This document shows positions 26,901 through 35,166 of a DNA stretch of 64,000 nt, one piece after another (within the stretch, counting starts at the first letter, position 1; each line of letters starts with the position of its first letter). The notes under the pieces are model-generated. The model saw nothing but the letters and a program-made list of their open reading frames with translations, had not been told where the DNA came from and ran no database searches. Source of the stretch: Chloroflexota bacterium (GTDB lineage: Bacteria > Chloroflexota > Anaerolineae > Aggregatilineales > J027); assembly GCA_024434115.1 (NCBI GenBank), contig QMIT01000001.1, positions 124,001 through 188,000 of the forward strand, given 5' to 3'. The translations under genes were made by a program, and so were the position numbers.

Positions 26901-27554
26901 CAACAGGCCGCGACGGAATGGCCGCGCAAAATCGCCCGTATGTATCTGGAATGGGCGGAGCGCAAAGGTTATGACCGTGAGGTGTATTTGCTGCAACCGG
27001 ATGAAAAAAGCCCCGGCAAGATGGGTTTTCATCACGTCACTGCCGGGAACTATGATGAACTTATCAAACGTTTTGAGGCTTATGCCCCGTCCGAAGAATT
27101 CGCCATCTTTTTTGAGGGCAGTAATGTGTTTGGTTTCCTCAAAGGCGAACGTGGTACTCATAAATTGGTTGGGGTAGATGGCGCATCGGATGAGTTGTGT
27201 CGGGTGCAGGTATTTGCAATTCCTGATGGTACCAATATCAGCCGCTGGCTCTCGGATTATCAGTACATCAAAAACGAGATTGCGGAGGGCAAACGTCCAC
27301 CACCGCCTACTGAAAAGCTCACCGTTATCCGCACCTATTCGTTAGAAAAACAGGGTGAACGCTTTGTGCGAGATACGCGCACAACGGTACGTACTACACG
27401 CATCAAAGACGTGATGGAAAAAGGCCGATTGGATGATTTCATTCTGGCCTATTTGCAGCAGGAAGATGAAAATGTGGCATGGGAAGACCGTTTCCCCCCG
27501 ACCTTCCCGTTCGAACGCCGCGTCTATCGTGACCGCAATCCTTCAACTTCCTAA
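24000..27554 (+). CDS. ClpB-type double AAA+ ATPase fused to a release-factor-2-like C-terminal region
   Basis: 1184 residues from ATG 24000 (TTG 23985 also possible). About 1-190: an N-terminal beta-rich domain, not the usual Clp_N repeat. First AAA+ module: Walker A GPSESGKT (241-248); its Walker B is ILYVSDLP, lacking the Glu. Second module: GPTGVGKT (540-547), VVLLDEFEKAS, sensor TSNLG and a ClpB D2-small domain (PQYGARPLKREIERLV). From about 820 to the end it resembles RF2: QPDFWDKGDEA, RMYLEWAERKGYD, FGFLKGERGTHKLV and the terminal IRTYSL...RLDDFILAYL, equivalent to RF2's ARF C-terminus. The GGQ-bearing domain appears deleted, and the stop-codon motif SPF is replaced (VDGAS). Inferred role: unfoldase recruited to ribosomes or stalled complexes. 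The AAA+ call is firm; the RF-like call rests on motif alignment by eye. Confidence 0.9.
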   Translation: MKFKFHLYVQKHRNRTYTVTVLPFYDISSYGINMTEIKKELSDVVIERIAEMPPNQLHRLEFDSHIYLQKVQVELRPVDRKKRNKRREKVKLLFSVLVEPQEDGQLYVTVPKLGPHGPAFYVYQPDELQTQANIELAGWLDNLSLDQLMEYRYARTETLETLEVEVSLKKPKERESNNHERGGMFGRGGGDGHWALKEIGINLTAQATEKRFRKAYHREEVVDKAMQVLLQSRNNSVLLTGPSESGKTSIVHEIVRRVASQDAPEGLLEREIWMLAPDRIIAGAQYIGTWEERINDLVNECRKKQHILYVSDLPGLLEIGRWSKSDANVAQALKPHIASGEVVVIGEGSPDRVTMGERLGSDFMNLFRRVDVPAMSEEETLAVLSNVARDLEREFDLRIEPSANEAATQLSRRFSPYRAFPGKAIRLLEEAVADVSRKKDSAESDNGRDAPTSASLLRRLPKRAVVKRQHVIDTFARHSGMPEFIVNDRSRLDLAEVEKYFMERVRGQEQAVGSIVSLVATVKAGLNDPGKPLGTFLFIGPTGVGKTFLAKTLASYLFGDEKRLIRFDMSEYADLDGVSRLIGSFGSEGELTKQVRAQPFSVVLLDEFEKASPRIYDIFLQVLGEGRLTDAGGRTTFFHNSIIILTSNLGTSAGGFRGLGFGSENINYAELNAQLMVHFKEQVEKYFRPEFVNRIDHVVVFKQLEPLALRSIASRELGEILMRDGITRRNLLVEIDDAVIDLVLEKGYSPQYGARPLKREIERLVVAPMARQLAQKSVDDTELMRIEVDRESKQINLKLVPIDEARTTTQVALSTALDGTDIQKLQMDTGQLLEGFAMLRRRLADWADSETVKEMNTEKAALLAATQQPDFWDKGDEARRKLARFYFLDRLTRRLRQLLERCEYLEDFAMLVNRERDLRYQPDLARDYAELYSNVLYLEIEMRTGHLPHRHQAMMLINRLGQSPMKDQQAATEWPRKIARMYLEWAERKGYDREVYLLQPDEKSPGKMGFHHVTAGNYDELIKRFEAYAPSEEFAIFFEGSNVFGFLKGERGTHKLVGVDGASDELCRVQVFAIPDGTNISRWLSDYQYIKNEIAEGKRPPPPTEKLTVIRTYSLEKQGERFVRDTRTTVRTTRIKDVMEKGRLDDFILAYLQQEDENVAWEDRFPPTFPFERRVYRDRNPSTS

Positions 27555-27579
27555 AGGATTTGTCAGTTTTTGTTGAGGT

Positions 27580-27604
27580 GGGTTAGCAAACCCTCCGCGT
27601 TTTT
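27580..27604 (+). terminator. probable rho-independent terminator after the Clp/RF fusion gene
   Basis: GGGTT pairs with AACCC around AGCA (27580-27593), with a GC-rich flank and TTTTT at 27600-27604. The stem is short and the T-tract is a few bases away, so it is moderate at best. Confidence 0.4.
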
Positions 27605-27640
27605 CAACACTATGCAATACTTCAATCAGGAATAGTACGG

Positions 27641-28024
27641 ATGGCCGAGATTACGCCGGGTCAGGTTTACGATATTATTGGCAGTGCAGGCTTTGAAAAA
27701 CTGGTTGCTGGGTTCTATCGGCGGGTTGCTACGGATGATGTTTTGCGCCCGATGTATCCCGAAGACGATTTAGAACCAGCCCAACGTCGGTTGCAATTGT
27801 TCTTGGAACAGTTTTTTGGCGGCCCCACCACCTATTCGCAAGAACGGGGTCATCCCCGCCTGCGGATGCGTCATGCGCCTTTCAAAATTGACCAAGCGGC
27901 GCGAAATCGTTGGGTTGAACTGATGACCGCCGCATTGGACGAGGTTGGATTGGACCCGGAAGTGGCAGCCGTGATGCGGGATTATTTTGAAAATGGGGCA
28001 TCATTTTTGATCAATGCTCAGTGA
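27641..28024 (+). CDS. glbO: group II truncated hemoglobin (trHbO)
   Basis: 127-residue heme protein that binds O2 or NO and may support respiration or detoxification. Family features: FYRRVATDDVLRPMYP near the B-C helices, FLEQFFGGPTTYSQERGHPRLRMRHAPF where His of RMRHAPF is the proximal F8 ligand, and the terminal YFENGASFLIN. The Trp at G8 (NRWVELM) is typical of group II. It is followed directly by genes for a small membrane protein and a lipoprotein, with overlap or short gaps that suggest an operon. Confidence 0.94.
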   Translation: MAEITPGQVYDIIGSAGFEKLVAGFYRRVATDDVLRPMYPEDDLEPAQRRLQLFLEQFFGGPTTYSQERGHPRLRMRHAPFKIDQAARNRWVELMTAALDEVGLDPEVAAVMRDYFENGASFLINAQ

Positions 28025-28038
28025 GGGGAGAAAATAGT

Positions 28039-28422
28039 ATGGCAAAAGCACCTACCCGGCCTAGTGCTCGGATTGATAGTATCACCCGTCGAGTGGCCCA
28101 GATGTCGCGGCCTACGCGGATTGTGGTGAACATGCTGATTTCTTTGACAGTCGTTGGTTTGATTGGTCTGCCCATTATGTTTCTATTGGCTGGCAGCGAT
28201 ACTGTTGAAGGTGGGGGGGTAGCAACCATTCCGGTCACCGTTTTGGCTGTGGTTTGGCTGGTCACCTATGGTATTGGCTGGTGGGCCATGGTCGGTTTTG
28301 ACACAGACGTGGAATGGGTGGCAGGACGGCCTGCTGGCTGGATGCTGGTTTTTGGCGTGATGGTCTTTCTCATTTTTGCGCTAGAAATTATATTGAGTTT
28401 ATTATTTGGTTTTGTCCTGTAG
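28039..28422 (+). CDS. small membrane protein in the globin operon
   Basis: 127 residues with three predicted helices (about 35-58, 70-90 and 100-125). AGGGGAG eight bases before ATG 28039 decides the start over a GTG at 28021 that overlaps the globin stop region. No recognised domain. Its place between globin and lipoprotein genes hints at a membrane role linked to the globin, but that is inference from position only. Confidence 0.65.
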   Translation: MAKAPTRPSARIDSITRRVAQMSRPTRIVVNMLISLTVVGLIGLPIMFLLAGSDTVEGGGVATIPVTVLAVVWLVTYGIGWWAMVGFDTDVEWVAGRPAGWMLVFGVMVFLIFALEIILSLLFGFVL

Positions 28423-28442
28423 ATAGCTTGGAGGGAAAGCTG

Positions 28443-29126
28443 ATGCGCCGATTATCGCTGTGGGGGTTACTGATCTTAGCTCTAATTTTAGCGGCGTGTG
28501 GTGGTGATAAAGACAATGGGGGGGCGAGTGGTGACGCTGAGAGTACCCCGTTGCCGACCACTGCTGCTACCGATGTGCCAACCGCAACCACCATCCCGAT
28601 TATCACCAATCCAACGCTGCCCCCCCCGGCGACGATTGATGTCCAAAACCCCAATCCTAACACTACGTCTGGTAATGTTGGACAACCGACCAGCCAAACG
28701 TCGCCTATTCCTACACGTGGCGGCGGGCCGACCCTGCCCCCCACATGGACACCCAGTTCGGGCAGCAGTGCAGCTACGACGCCCTCCGTGGCTCCCCCAA
28801 CGTTGGTCATACCGACCTTCGAACGCCCTGCGATTTGTGATAGCTTTGCACCCGACTACGAACGAAATATTGACCAGCATTTTGTGAACACCGACTTGAC
28901 CATTTATTGGTTTCCGGTGACTGCCGAGGGAGTAACCTACGCAGTGGAATTATATGATGTGGCAGGAGGCGTGGTGTTTTCAACCGAGATTCCCGAAACG
29001 CAAATCACATTCACTGGAGATTATTTTCCCACACGCGGCACCTATTATTGGGCGGTGCGGGCCAAACAAAATGGCGCGGTCATTGATTGCGGGGCTATTG
29101 ATAACGAAGTGTTCGTTAACGGTTAA
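28443..29126 (+). CDS. Pro/Thr-rich lipoprotein in the globin operon
   Basis: 227 residues. Signal with lipobox LILAAC (Cys about 19), a long Pro/Thr/Ser-rich spacer (about 25-125), then a beta-sandwich-like domain with TIYWFPVTAEGVTYAVEL, ITFTGDYFPTRGTYYWAVRA and two Cys (ICDSF, IDCGAI) that may form a disulfide; this resembles a fibronectin-III-like fold. GGAGGG precedes ATG 28443. Likely anchored at the cell surface. It is followed by a strong terminator. Confidence 0.7.
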   Translation: MRRLSLWGLLILALILAACGGDKDNGGASGDAESTPLPTTAATDVPTATTIPIITNPTLPPPATIDVQNPNPNTTSGNVGQPTSQTSPIPTRGGGPTLPPTWTPSSGSSAATTPSVAPPTLVIPTFERPAICDSFAPDYERNIDQHFVNTDLTIYWFPVTAEGVTYAVELYDVAGGVVFSTEIPETQITFTGDYFPTRGTYYWAVRAKQNGAVIDCGAIDNEVFVNG

Positions 29127-29145
29127 TTTTTGCAACCGGATCAGA

Positions 29146-29177
29146 TAAAAAGGCCGATTTCTTGAATCGGCTTTTTT
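29146..29177. terminator. bidirectional rho-independent terminator
   Basis: GCCGATT (29153-29159) pairs with AATCGGC (29165-29171), loop TCTTG, with an A-tract before and TTTTTT after. It separates the convergent globin operon and hybrid kinase gene. Confidence 0.88.
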
Positions 29178-29182
29178 GTTAA

Positions 29183-31282
29183 CTATTTGGTATCTGTAAG
29201 CGGCAACCAGCAGCCAAACGTGCTGCCAACGCCGGGGGTGCTGGAAAAATAAACCTCACCCCCATGCCGTTCAATCACTGCCTTGACCAGACTTAATCCC
29301 AAGCCAGTGCCGGGAATGTCCTCAGTGCCGGGGGCTTGGGCACGATAAAATCGCTGGAATAGACCGTTTTGGCGATCCTGTGGAATCCCAAAGCCACTAT
29401 CCTCCACCTCAAACCGAAATCGCCCATTCTCTACCCAACTGCGTACCTCGACCCGGCCCTCATCCGGGGTGTATTTGATGGCATTCCCAACCAAATTGCT
29501 GAAGGCTTGCGTCAATTGAATTTCGCTGCCCGATACCAAGACGGATTGGGGTGGCAGATTTACGATGTAGTTTTGATGTTTTAGGTCGGCTTGTGAGCGT
29601 CCACTTTCGCTGACCTCACTGACTACCATCCACATATTGACGGGTTGGCGTTTGATGTCTTGCTGACTCTCAATTTTTTCCAGATTTAAGATGTCTTCCA
29701 TCAAACTCTGCATTCGATTGAGGCCGTTTTTCATGCGGGTCACAAATTCGGTTTGTTGGGCATCAAGGCGCGAAGCTAAATCCATCAGCAGCAGTTCAAG
29801 ATAACCTTTGACGCTGTGCAGGGGGTTACGTAGGTCGTGCGAGGCCATCCGAATCATTTCCGATTTGACCTGTTCCAATTCGCGCACATTGGCAAAGAGG
29901 GTGGCTTGCTGTAATGCAACCGTTGCTTGCAGGGCCATGCTGCGCACTAGGCTGATTTCGTCGGGCTGAAATTGGCGATTATTGCGGCTTTCGCATAAGA
30001 CCAGCATCCCCAATAAATCTTCTTCATAAATCAGTGGTACGACCAGAATGGACTGGGCTTTCATGGCGGTGATGATGCTATGGATGCGAGGATTAACGGA
30101 CGAATCGCTCAGGCGGAATTGACGCGGGCCGTCTCTGACCGTTCGCATTAAATCGGGATAATCTTGTTCACTATACAGCGTGCCTTCGTCTGGCAGGGCG
30201 TCCGGCATTTTCTCCTGCACAAAGCCGTTTTTGACCCTCAGCACCTTGATTCTTGGGTCGTATTCAAGGAAACAGGCACTTGAACCCTCTAGCAGTGTGA
30301 CGATGCCGCGTGCCGATAGTTCGACGACATCTTGGCGCTCCAATCGGCTCGAAATGGTGGTGCTGACTTGATAGAGTTTTTCAAGCTGGCTGGCATAGGT
30401 CTGCGTTTTTTGATAGATGCGGGTTTTGTCGAGGGCGGCGGCGGTGCGTCCGGCCAGATGCACCAAAAATTCCCAGTCACTGCTGTTGGTAAACTCACTC
30501 ACGGGTACATTTTCGAGTGCGATAAAACCAGCGGGTTTGCCACGCATCATCATCGGGATGAACAAATTGCCCGTGCGATCATTGGGTCGGGCATCTACGA
30601 CAGGGGTATTGTCCTGAAACATCTTAATCGTATAGGGATAGTTTTTGTAGAGGGAGTCGAGTGTCATTGGCCCCGTAACAATTTGCGATTTCCCCACACT
30701 CGCCAACCGTTCAAATAGCAACGTTTCTTCGTTCAGCCATGCCAACCCACAGACCGTTGCCCCACTACGACGCAGCGCACTGTCAATTGCCAGATTTAAC
30801 ACACGTTCAATATTAAGGGTGTAACCCAATTCGCGGTCAATGCGATGCAGAATATCCAACTGCTGGATTTTTTCTTGAAGATTATCTTCTAGCTCGCGGG
30901 ATTTGAGCAGACGGCGCACACGATTGCGCAAAACGGCCCAATTGATGGGTTTGGTTAGATAATCGGTGCTGCCCGCTTTAAATGCCTGTTCTACTGCATC
31001 AAATTCGTCATAGGCCGTCATGATGACCACCGGGGTTTGTGAGCCACCGGGCAGTGCCTGAATTCTGGCACAGGCTTCCAGCCCATCCATCACAGGCATC
31101 ATCAGATCCATGAGGATGATGTCGGGCTGATATTCCTCAAAAAACGAGACGCCCTCGGCACCGTCAGCGGCAAGGATGACAACATACCCCTCCGCTTCCA
31201 TCACAGTTTTAACCATCGTTTGCATCCCTGTGTCGTCATCTACACAAAGGATAATGGGATTGCGGTTAGAAGTCGGCAGCAT
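29183..31282 (-). CDS. hybrid sensor: receiver-GAF-GAF-histidine kinase
   Basis: 699 residues, no membrane helix, so cytoplasmic. Receiver at about 8-125 (ILCVDDD, phospho-acceptor Asp in IILMDLMMPVMDG, Lys in YLTKP), a short coiled coil, two GAF domains (about 150-300 and 310-465), HisKA with RMASHDLRNPLHSVKGY, and an HATPase domain with FSNLVGNAIKYTPDEG (N box), VEDSGFGIP (G1) and GTGLGLSLVKAV (G2). All catalytic residues are intact. The N-terminal receiver suggests control by another kinase. No partner regulator is adjacent. Confidence 0.92.
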   Translation of the reverse strand: MLPTSNRNPIILCVDDDTGMQTMVKTVMEAEGYVVILAADGAEGVSFFEEYQPDIILMDLMMPVMDGLEACARIQALPGGSQTPVVIMTAYDEFDAVEQAFKAGSTDYLTKPINWAVLRNRVRRLLKSRELEDNLQEKIQQLDILHRIDRELGYTLNIERVLNLAIDSALRRSGATVCGLAWLNEETLLFERLASVGKSQIVTGPMTLDSLYKNYPYTIKMFQDNTPVVDARPNDRTGNLFIPMMMRGKPAGFIALENVPVSEFTNSSDWEFLVHLAGRTAAALDKTRIYQKTQTYASQLEKLYQVSTTISSRLERQDVVELSARGIVTLLEGSSACFLEYDPRIKVLRVKNGFVQEKMPDALPDEGTLYSEQDYPDLMRTVRDGPRQFRLSDSSVNPRIHSIITAMKAQSILVVPLIYEEDLLGMLVLCESRNNRQFQPDEISLVRSMALQATVALQQATLFANVRELEQVKSEMIRMASHDLRNPLHSVKGYLELLLMDLASRLDAQQTEFVTRMKNGLNRMQSLMEDILNLEKIESQQDIKRQPVNMWMVVSEVSESGRSQADLKHQNYIVNLPPQSVLVSGSEIQLTQAFSNLVGNAIKYTPDEGRVEVRSWVENGRFRFEVEDSGFGIPQDRQNGLFQRFYRAQAPGTEDIPGTGLGLSLVKAVIERHGGEVYFSSTPGVGSTFGCWLPLTDTK

Positions 31283-31364
31283 GAACCAATCTTTCGTTTA
31301 TAAATAATGTAAATTGCTTAGGCCCTAGTTTAACTTTAGAACCCTGTTTGATGCAAAACGCAGA

Positions 31365-31934
31365 CTAGGTAAAATATTGGAGCGCCAACCGAACTCGTTC
31401 TTCAATCTCATTGGGGGCGTCACGCGGAATAGATTGCAGGGCGCTTTGGGCTTCGACGATGCTATAGCCAAGAGCGGTGAGTGCTGCCAATACATCGGCA
31501 TCCACATCGCTGATAACCACCGGACGGTCAGATAGAGAAGCGGCGATTTTGTCCTTTAATTCAAATACGATCTTTTGGGCGGTCTTTTTCCCAATACCGG
31601 GCACGCGGGTCAGCACATCTGCTTCTTCATGGACGACCGCATGTTGTAGCTGTTCGCGGGTGATGGTGCTTAAAATGGTCAGCGCGATTCTGGGGCCAAC
31701 TCCACTGACGGTCAGCAGGGTTTGGAACAATAATCGTTCTTCTTCATCAGCAAACCCATAGAGGCTGAGGGCATCTTCGCGCACAATCAAATGGGTATAC
31801 AGGGTGACAGAAGCACCATCAAGCCGCTCTAATACGGTTCGGGTGACGGCGATATGCAGGCCGATGCCCCCGACCATGACGACCAGATGATCTTTCCCTT
31901 GTGAAGCAACCGTGCCAGCAACAATATCAATCAT
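31365..31934 (-). CDS. ruvA: Holliday junction branch migration protein RuvA
   Basis: 189 residues. RuvA tetramers bind four-way junctions and load the RuvB helicase during recombination repair. The N-terminal OB-fold starts MIDIVAGTV; two helix-hairpin-helix motifs are SGVGPRIALTIL and VPGIGKKTAQKIV. The C-terminal RuvB-binding domain (ALTALGYSIVEAQSAL) is present. Three bases separate it from ruvC; ruvB is not in this window. Confidence 0.96.
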   Translation of the reverse strand: MIDIVAGTVASQGKDHLVVMVGGIGLHIAVTRTVLERLDGASVTLYTHLIVREDALSLYGFADEEERLLFQTLLTVSGVGPRIALTILSTITREQLQHAVVHEEADVLTRVPGIGKKTAQKIVFELKDKIAASLSDRPVVISDVDADVLAALTALGYSIVEAQSALQSIPRDAPNEIEERVRLALQYFT

Positions 31935-31937
31935 AAG

Positions 31938-32429
31938 TTATTCCGATAGACGCTCGAAGCGAGTAGATTGGAGATGAGTAATGGCGATTGCCAAGCCATC
32001 GGCGGCGTCATCCGGCTTTGGGATATTTTCGAGGCCGAGTAGCTGGCGAATCATTTCTTGCATTTGATGTTTGTCCGCATCCCCAAAACCCGTAATGGTC
32101 ATCTTAGCGGTTTTGGGTTTGTATTCGTAAATTGGCAGTCCGGCTTGGGCCAGCGCCAACAATAATACGCCTCGGGCCTGCGCCACTTTAATCCCGGTTG
32201 TGACATTCTTGCCAAAAAACAGTTCTTCGATAGCAACCTGTTGCGGACGATGGTTGGCGAGGGTTTGGTTGAGTTGATGGTACAGCGAGAGCAGACGATG
32301 GGCGGTTGGGGTGTCGGGCGTGGTGGTATAAACCCCATAAGCGATGGCTTCCAATGTGCCATCGGGGTGTTCACGTACAAGGCCATATCCTGTTCGTGCC
32401 GTACCGGGGTCGAGACCGAGAACAAGCAT
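31938..32429 (-). CDS. ruvC: crossover junction endodeoxyribonuclease RuvC
   Basis: 163 residues. Resolves Holliday junctions by paired nicks. The RNase H-like acidic residues are present: Asp in LGLDPGTARTGYG, Glu in AIEELFFGKN and two Asp in PDDAADGLAIA near the C-terminus. Normal length. It precedes ruvA in the same transcript, and yebC lies upstream across a palindromic repeat, the common yebC-ruvC-ruvA order. Confidence 0.96.
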   Translation of the reverse strand: MLVLGLDPGTARTGYGLVREHPDGTLEAIAYGVYTTTPDTPTAHRLLSLYHQLNQTLANHRPQQVAIEELFFGKNVTTGIKVAQARGVLLLALAQAGLPIYEYKPKTAKMTITGFGDADKHQMQEMIRQLLGLENIPKPDDAADGLAIAITHLQSTRFERLSE

Positions 32430-32435
32430 GTTTCA

Positions 32436-32475
32436 CCTCACCCCAAACCCCTCTCCAAAAACGGAGAGGGGCTTT
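32436..32475. repeat. dispersed GC-rich palindromic repeat, family A, copy 2
   Basis: CCTCACCCCAAACCC leads into CCTCTCC-AAAAAC-GGAGAGG, a perfect seven-base hairpin, followed by GGCTTTAAG. It sits inside the yebC-ruvC intergenic space (69 bp). Confidence 0.78.
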
Positions 32476-32498
32476 AAGATCGCGTGGGCAGTCATATT

Positions 32499-33254
32499 TT
32501 AACTTTGTTCGAAGGCGGCGATGGCTTCGTCGCTGACCTTCAGATTGCTGGATACCGTTTGCACATCATCCAGTTCTTCCAATTTTTCAATCAGCTTAAA
32601 GACCTGTACAGCCTGATCGGGTTCGAGTTCAACTTCATTGGTGGGCGACCAGATCAATTTGCTGTCTGCAATCTTATAACCCGCTTCGGCCAGTGCCCGT
32701 TCAACAGGGCTAAGGTGTTCACGAGTCGTGTAAACAGAAATCGTTTCGTCACCCTCTTCAACATCCTCCGCTCCCGCTTCGGCAGCCGTCATAAATAGGG
32801 TGTCAAAATCCACCCCTTCGGCGTGAATTTCAATATAGCCTTTTTGATTGAACTGCCATTGCACCGCGCCGCTGCTGCCCATGGTGCCATTATTGCGGCT
32901 GAAGGCATGTTTGACTTCGGCAAGGGTACGATTGCGGTTATCGGTCAGGGTATCCACCATCAAGGCAATCCCGTGTGCGGCATAGCCTTCATAGGTGATT
33001 TCTTCAAACTCAACCGCATCTTCACCGACACCTGCGCCCTTGTTAATCGCCCGTTCAATATTGTCTTTGGGCATATTGGCGGCGCGGGCTTTGTCCACCG
33101 CGATACGCAGGCGGGGGTTGGCGTTTGGGTCTGGCCCACCTTCACGGGCCGCCGTCATCAGTTCGCGCCCAATACGGGTAAAAATCTTGCCACGTTTGGC
33201 GTCTTCTGCGCCTTTACGACGTTTAATGGTTGACCATTTACTATGACCGGACAT
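32499..33254 (-). CDS. yebC: YebC/PmpR-family regulator / translation factor
   Basis: 251 residues, all of the family: MSGHSKWSTIKRRKGAEDAKRGKIFT at the start (quoted here only in outline), then PNANPRLRIAVDKARAANMP and the three-domain fold ending in an acidic stretch (LEELDDVQTVSSNL). Members have been described both as transcription regulators and as factors helping ribosomes through difficult peptide motifs. It lies upstream of ruvC-ruvA on the same strand. Confidence 0.94.
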   Translation of the reverse strand: MSGHSKWSTIKRRKGAEDAKRGKIFTRIGRELMTAAREGGPDPNANPRLRIAVDKARAANMPKDNIERAINKGAGVGEDAVEFEEITYEGYAAHGIALMVDTLTDNRNRTLAEVKHAFSRNNGTMGSSGAVQWQFNQKGYIEIHAEGVDFDTLFMTAAEAGAEDVEEGDETISVYTTREHLSPVERALAEAGYKIADSKLIWSPTNEVELEPDQAVQVFKLIEKLEELDDVQTVSSNLKVSDEAIAAFEQS

Positions 33255-33384
33255 CGTATAATCTCCAATTTCACTTCAATCCACTGTGTTGTGGTACATA
33301 ATTGTCTAGTCAGAAACCGCTTTATATCAACGCAATTATACCAGCGGCCTAAAAAACATGGCAATATTGGCCTAGACCATCTGC

Positions 33385-35142
33385 CTATTGCGCGTCACGT
33401 CCCCAGTTGTCGAAGGGAATACAGGAGGGCCAAAAATAACACGCCGATGGTAATGGATCGCCGTCTATATCGAAGCGATTTTCATTGATGTCGTCCAGAT
33501 TGATCTCCGCGCCACTGTATGGCATGACACACGCTGCACCTCGATCAGGTAGATAGGGTAGGCGTGTTTGTAATAAGGGTTCATTCGGATTGAAGTAGTT
33601 ATAGACAAGGCGGGAAACATCTTCAATCAATGTCCAGTCTTGGGTGACTTGTACACCGGGGGCGTTGATGTTGACTCCATCCCATACGTACATCACGAAA
33701 ATATAGGGCGCACCCTCTGAAAAGACGATGCCAACATCCCCCACCACGCCTGCTTCTGGCACATAACCCACTTTATGCGCGATGGTTACACCCTCAGGTA
33801 CGCCTAATTCCAGCAAGCGGTGGAAACGTGTACCTTTGAGAAGCTCGATAATTTGACGGCATTCGGTCTGGGTGATTTCATCGGGGAAGACGCTCAATAG
33901 GCCGCTGCCATTATAGGCGCAATCATAGATCATCATGAGCATTGTGCCCATATCGGCAGCGGTGGTGACATTTTGGTTACTAGGCAGTTGCGTGTTAACC
34001 GAGGTATCCACTTGGGCACTCGCCACGCTCGCACCGGGGCATGGGGTAGGAAGGATGGTCGTGTAGTAGTTGGGAATAGGCAGGGTTTCTTGTTCCCCAA
34101 TGTAAATCATGCTGAGAAGATTGGTATTCACAGCACCAGCCTTACAAAATGTGTCATTCAGTTTTTGCAGGCCGGGTACAATCGCCTGCTCACCTGTATA
34201 GATGGTTAGGGTGTTGGCTGCGCCATTTTCCGAGCAAATCACCGCCGCTGCCAGCAAAAATTTCAAATCGTCGGTGGGAGAGGTGATTTGATAGCGGAAA
34301 AAATTGATGAGCGTGCCGATTTTGATGGTGCTGCTTGCCAAAACATGCGCGTTCGGTAAAATGCCCATTTCTTCACCCGTGTTCAGGTTCATCACGTACA
34401 TCGAAACGACGGTGTTTTGGCCGTTATAGAACATGCCACGCGACTTCTCAATGTATTCAATAATCGCTTGGCGCAACGTATCCATTGTGGCGGCTTGACC
34501 GGGCGTAGTGGTGATGGGTAGCGTAATCACCCGTTTGGCAGGGTCGGCTTCATAGAGGGCTTGACGAATCAATGCAGCGGTCTGCTGCTGGTCAAGGCGG
34601 GTATAGGAACTGCTGTTTTGGAAAGTGCCTGTTGTCAGATCATAACTGGCCGTCGCTGCATCACGGTCATAACGATTGGAGAGGTCTTGGATATATTGGC
34701 TTAATTCAACTTCCGATAGATTGGCAATCAAGGGTACGTCAATCGCCGGTTGAGGGCGATTCCACAAATAATTCCAATAACCTGTCCAAAAATCATCGTC
34801 AGTTCCACTTTGGCGTTCGGCGGCGGCTTGCATGGCTTCGGTATCAAGTTGAAAGCCGACCTCACTCGGATTGAGCAATATCGGGCTGCCTTCATAACGC
34901 ATCACAATGGGTTGGTCAATATAGACGGCTTCAAGACGGGCGAGACGTGTACCCGCATCCAACCCGCCGACTTGGACACCACCAATGGTGACATCCGTGC
35001 CGAGGTCGTTGGAACTGTCGCTATAGGATACCAGATTGGTGCCAAAGGTAATCGCGGCGATAATCAATAAGATGCCGGAAAAAACCTCAATAATGGGCAG
35101 ACGGCGGCGTTTTTGTTGCGAACGTAATTCCGTTAAGGTCAT
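33385..35142 (-). CDS. membrane-anchored class A beta-lactamase-like serine hydrolase with peptidoglycan-binding-like N-domain
   Basis: 585 residues. One transmembrane helix (about 18-40), then a VanW/PG_binding_4-like domain (about 55-180, with GGVQVGGLDAGTRLARLE), then a serine beta-lactamase fold: S271-T-I-K274 as SxxK, SENGAANTL as the SDN-like motif, and HKVGYVPEAG in the position of KTG. Val replaces Thr in the last motif. The extracellular enzyme probably acts on, or binds, peptidoglycan or a beta-lactam; antibiotic resistance is not implied. Disulfide-capable Cys are present late in the chain. Confidence 0.85.
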   Translation of the reverse strand: MTLTELRSQQKRRRLPIIEVFSGILLIIAAITFGTNLVSYSDSSNDLGTDVTIGGVQVGGLDAGTRLARLEAVYIDQPIVMRYEGSPILLNPSEVGFQLDTEAMQAAAERQSGTDDDFWTGYWNYLWNRPQPAIDVPLIANLSEVELSQYIQDLSNRYDRDAATASYDLTTGTFQNSSSYTRLDQQQTAALIRQALYEADPAKRVITLPITTTPGQAATMDTLRQAIIEYIEKSRGMFYNGQNTVVSMYVMNLNTGEEMGILPNAHVLASSTIKIGTLINFFRYQITSPTDDLKFLLAAAVICSENGAANTLTIYTGEQAIVPGLQKLNDTFCKAGAVNTNLLSMIYIGEQETLPIPNYYTTILPTPCPGASVASAQVDTSVNTQLPSNQNVTTAADMGTMLMMIYDCAYNGSGLLSVFPDEITQTECRQIIELLKGTRFHRLLELGVPEGVTIAHKVGYVPEAGVVGDVGIVFSEGAPYIFVMYVWDGVNINAPGVQVTQDWTLIEDVSRLVYNYFNPNEPLLQTRLPYLPDRGAACVMPYSGAEINLDDINENRFDIDGDPLPSACYFWPSCIPFDNWGRDAQ

Positions 35143-35166
35143 CGGTCAAACCTCCTGTGATCTTGG

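Noticed and set aside
27354-27362. Gly-Glu-Arg at residues 1119-1121 of the Clp/RF protein as a mutated GGQ
   Set aside because: The surrounding residues can be lined up with the GGQ loop, but the RF2 C-terminal motif (IRSYVL..RTG..DQFI) fits the same segment better and right up to the protein's end, so loss of the GGQ domain is the better reading.
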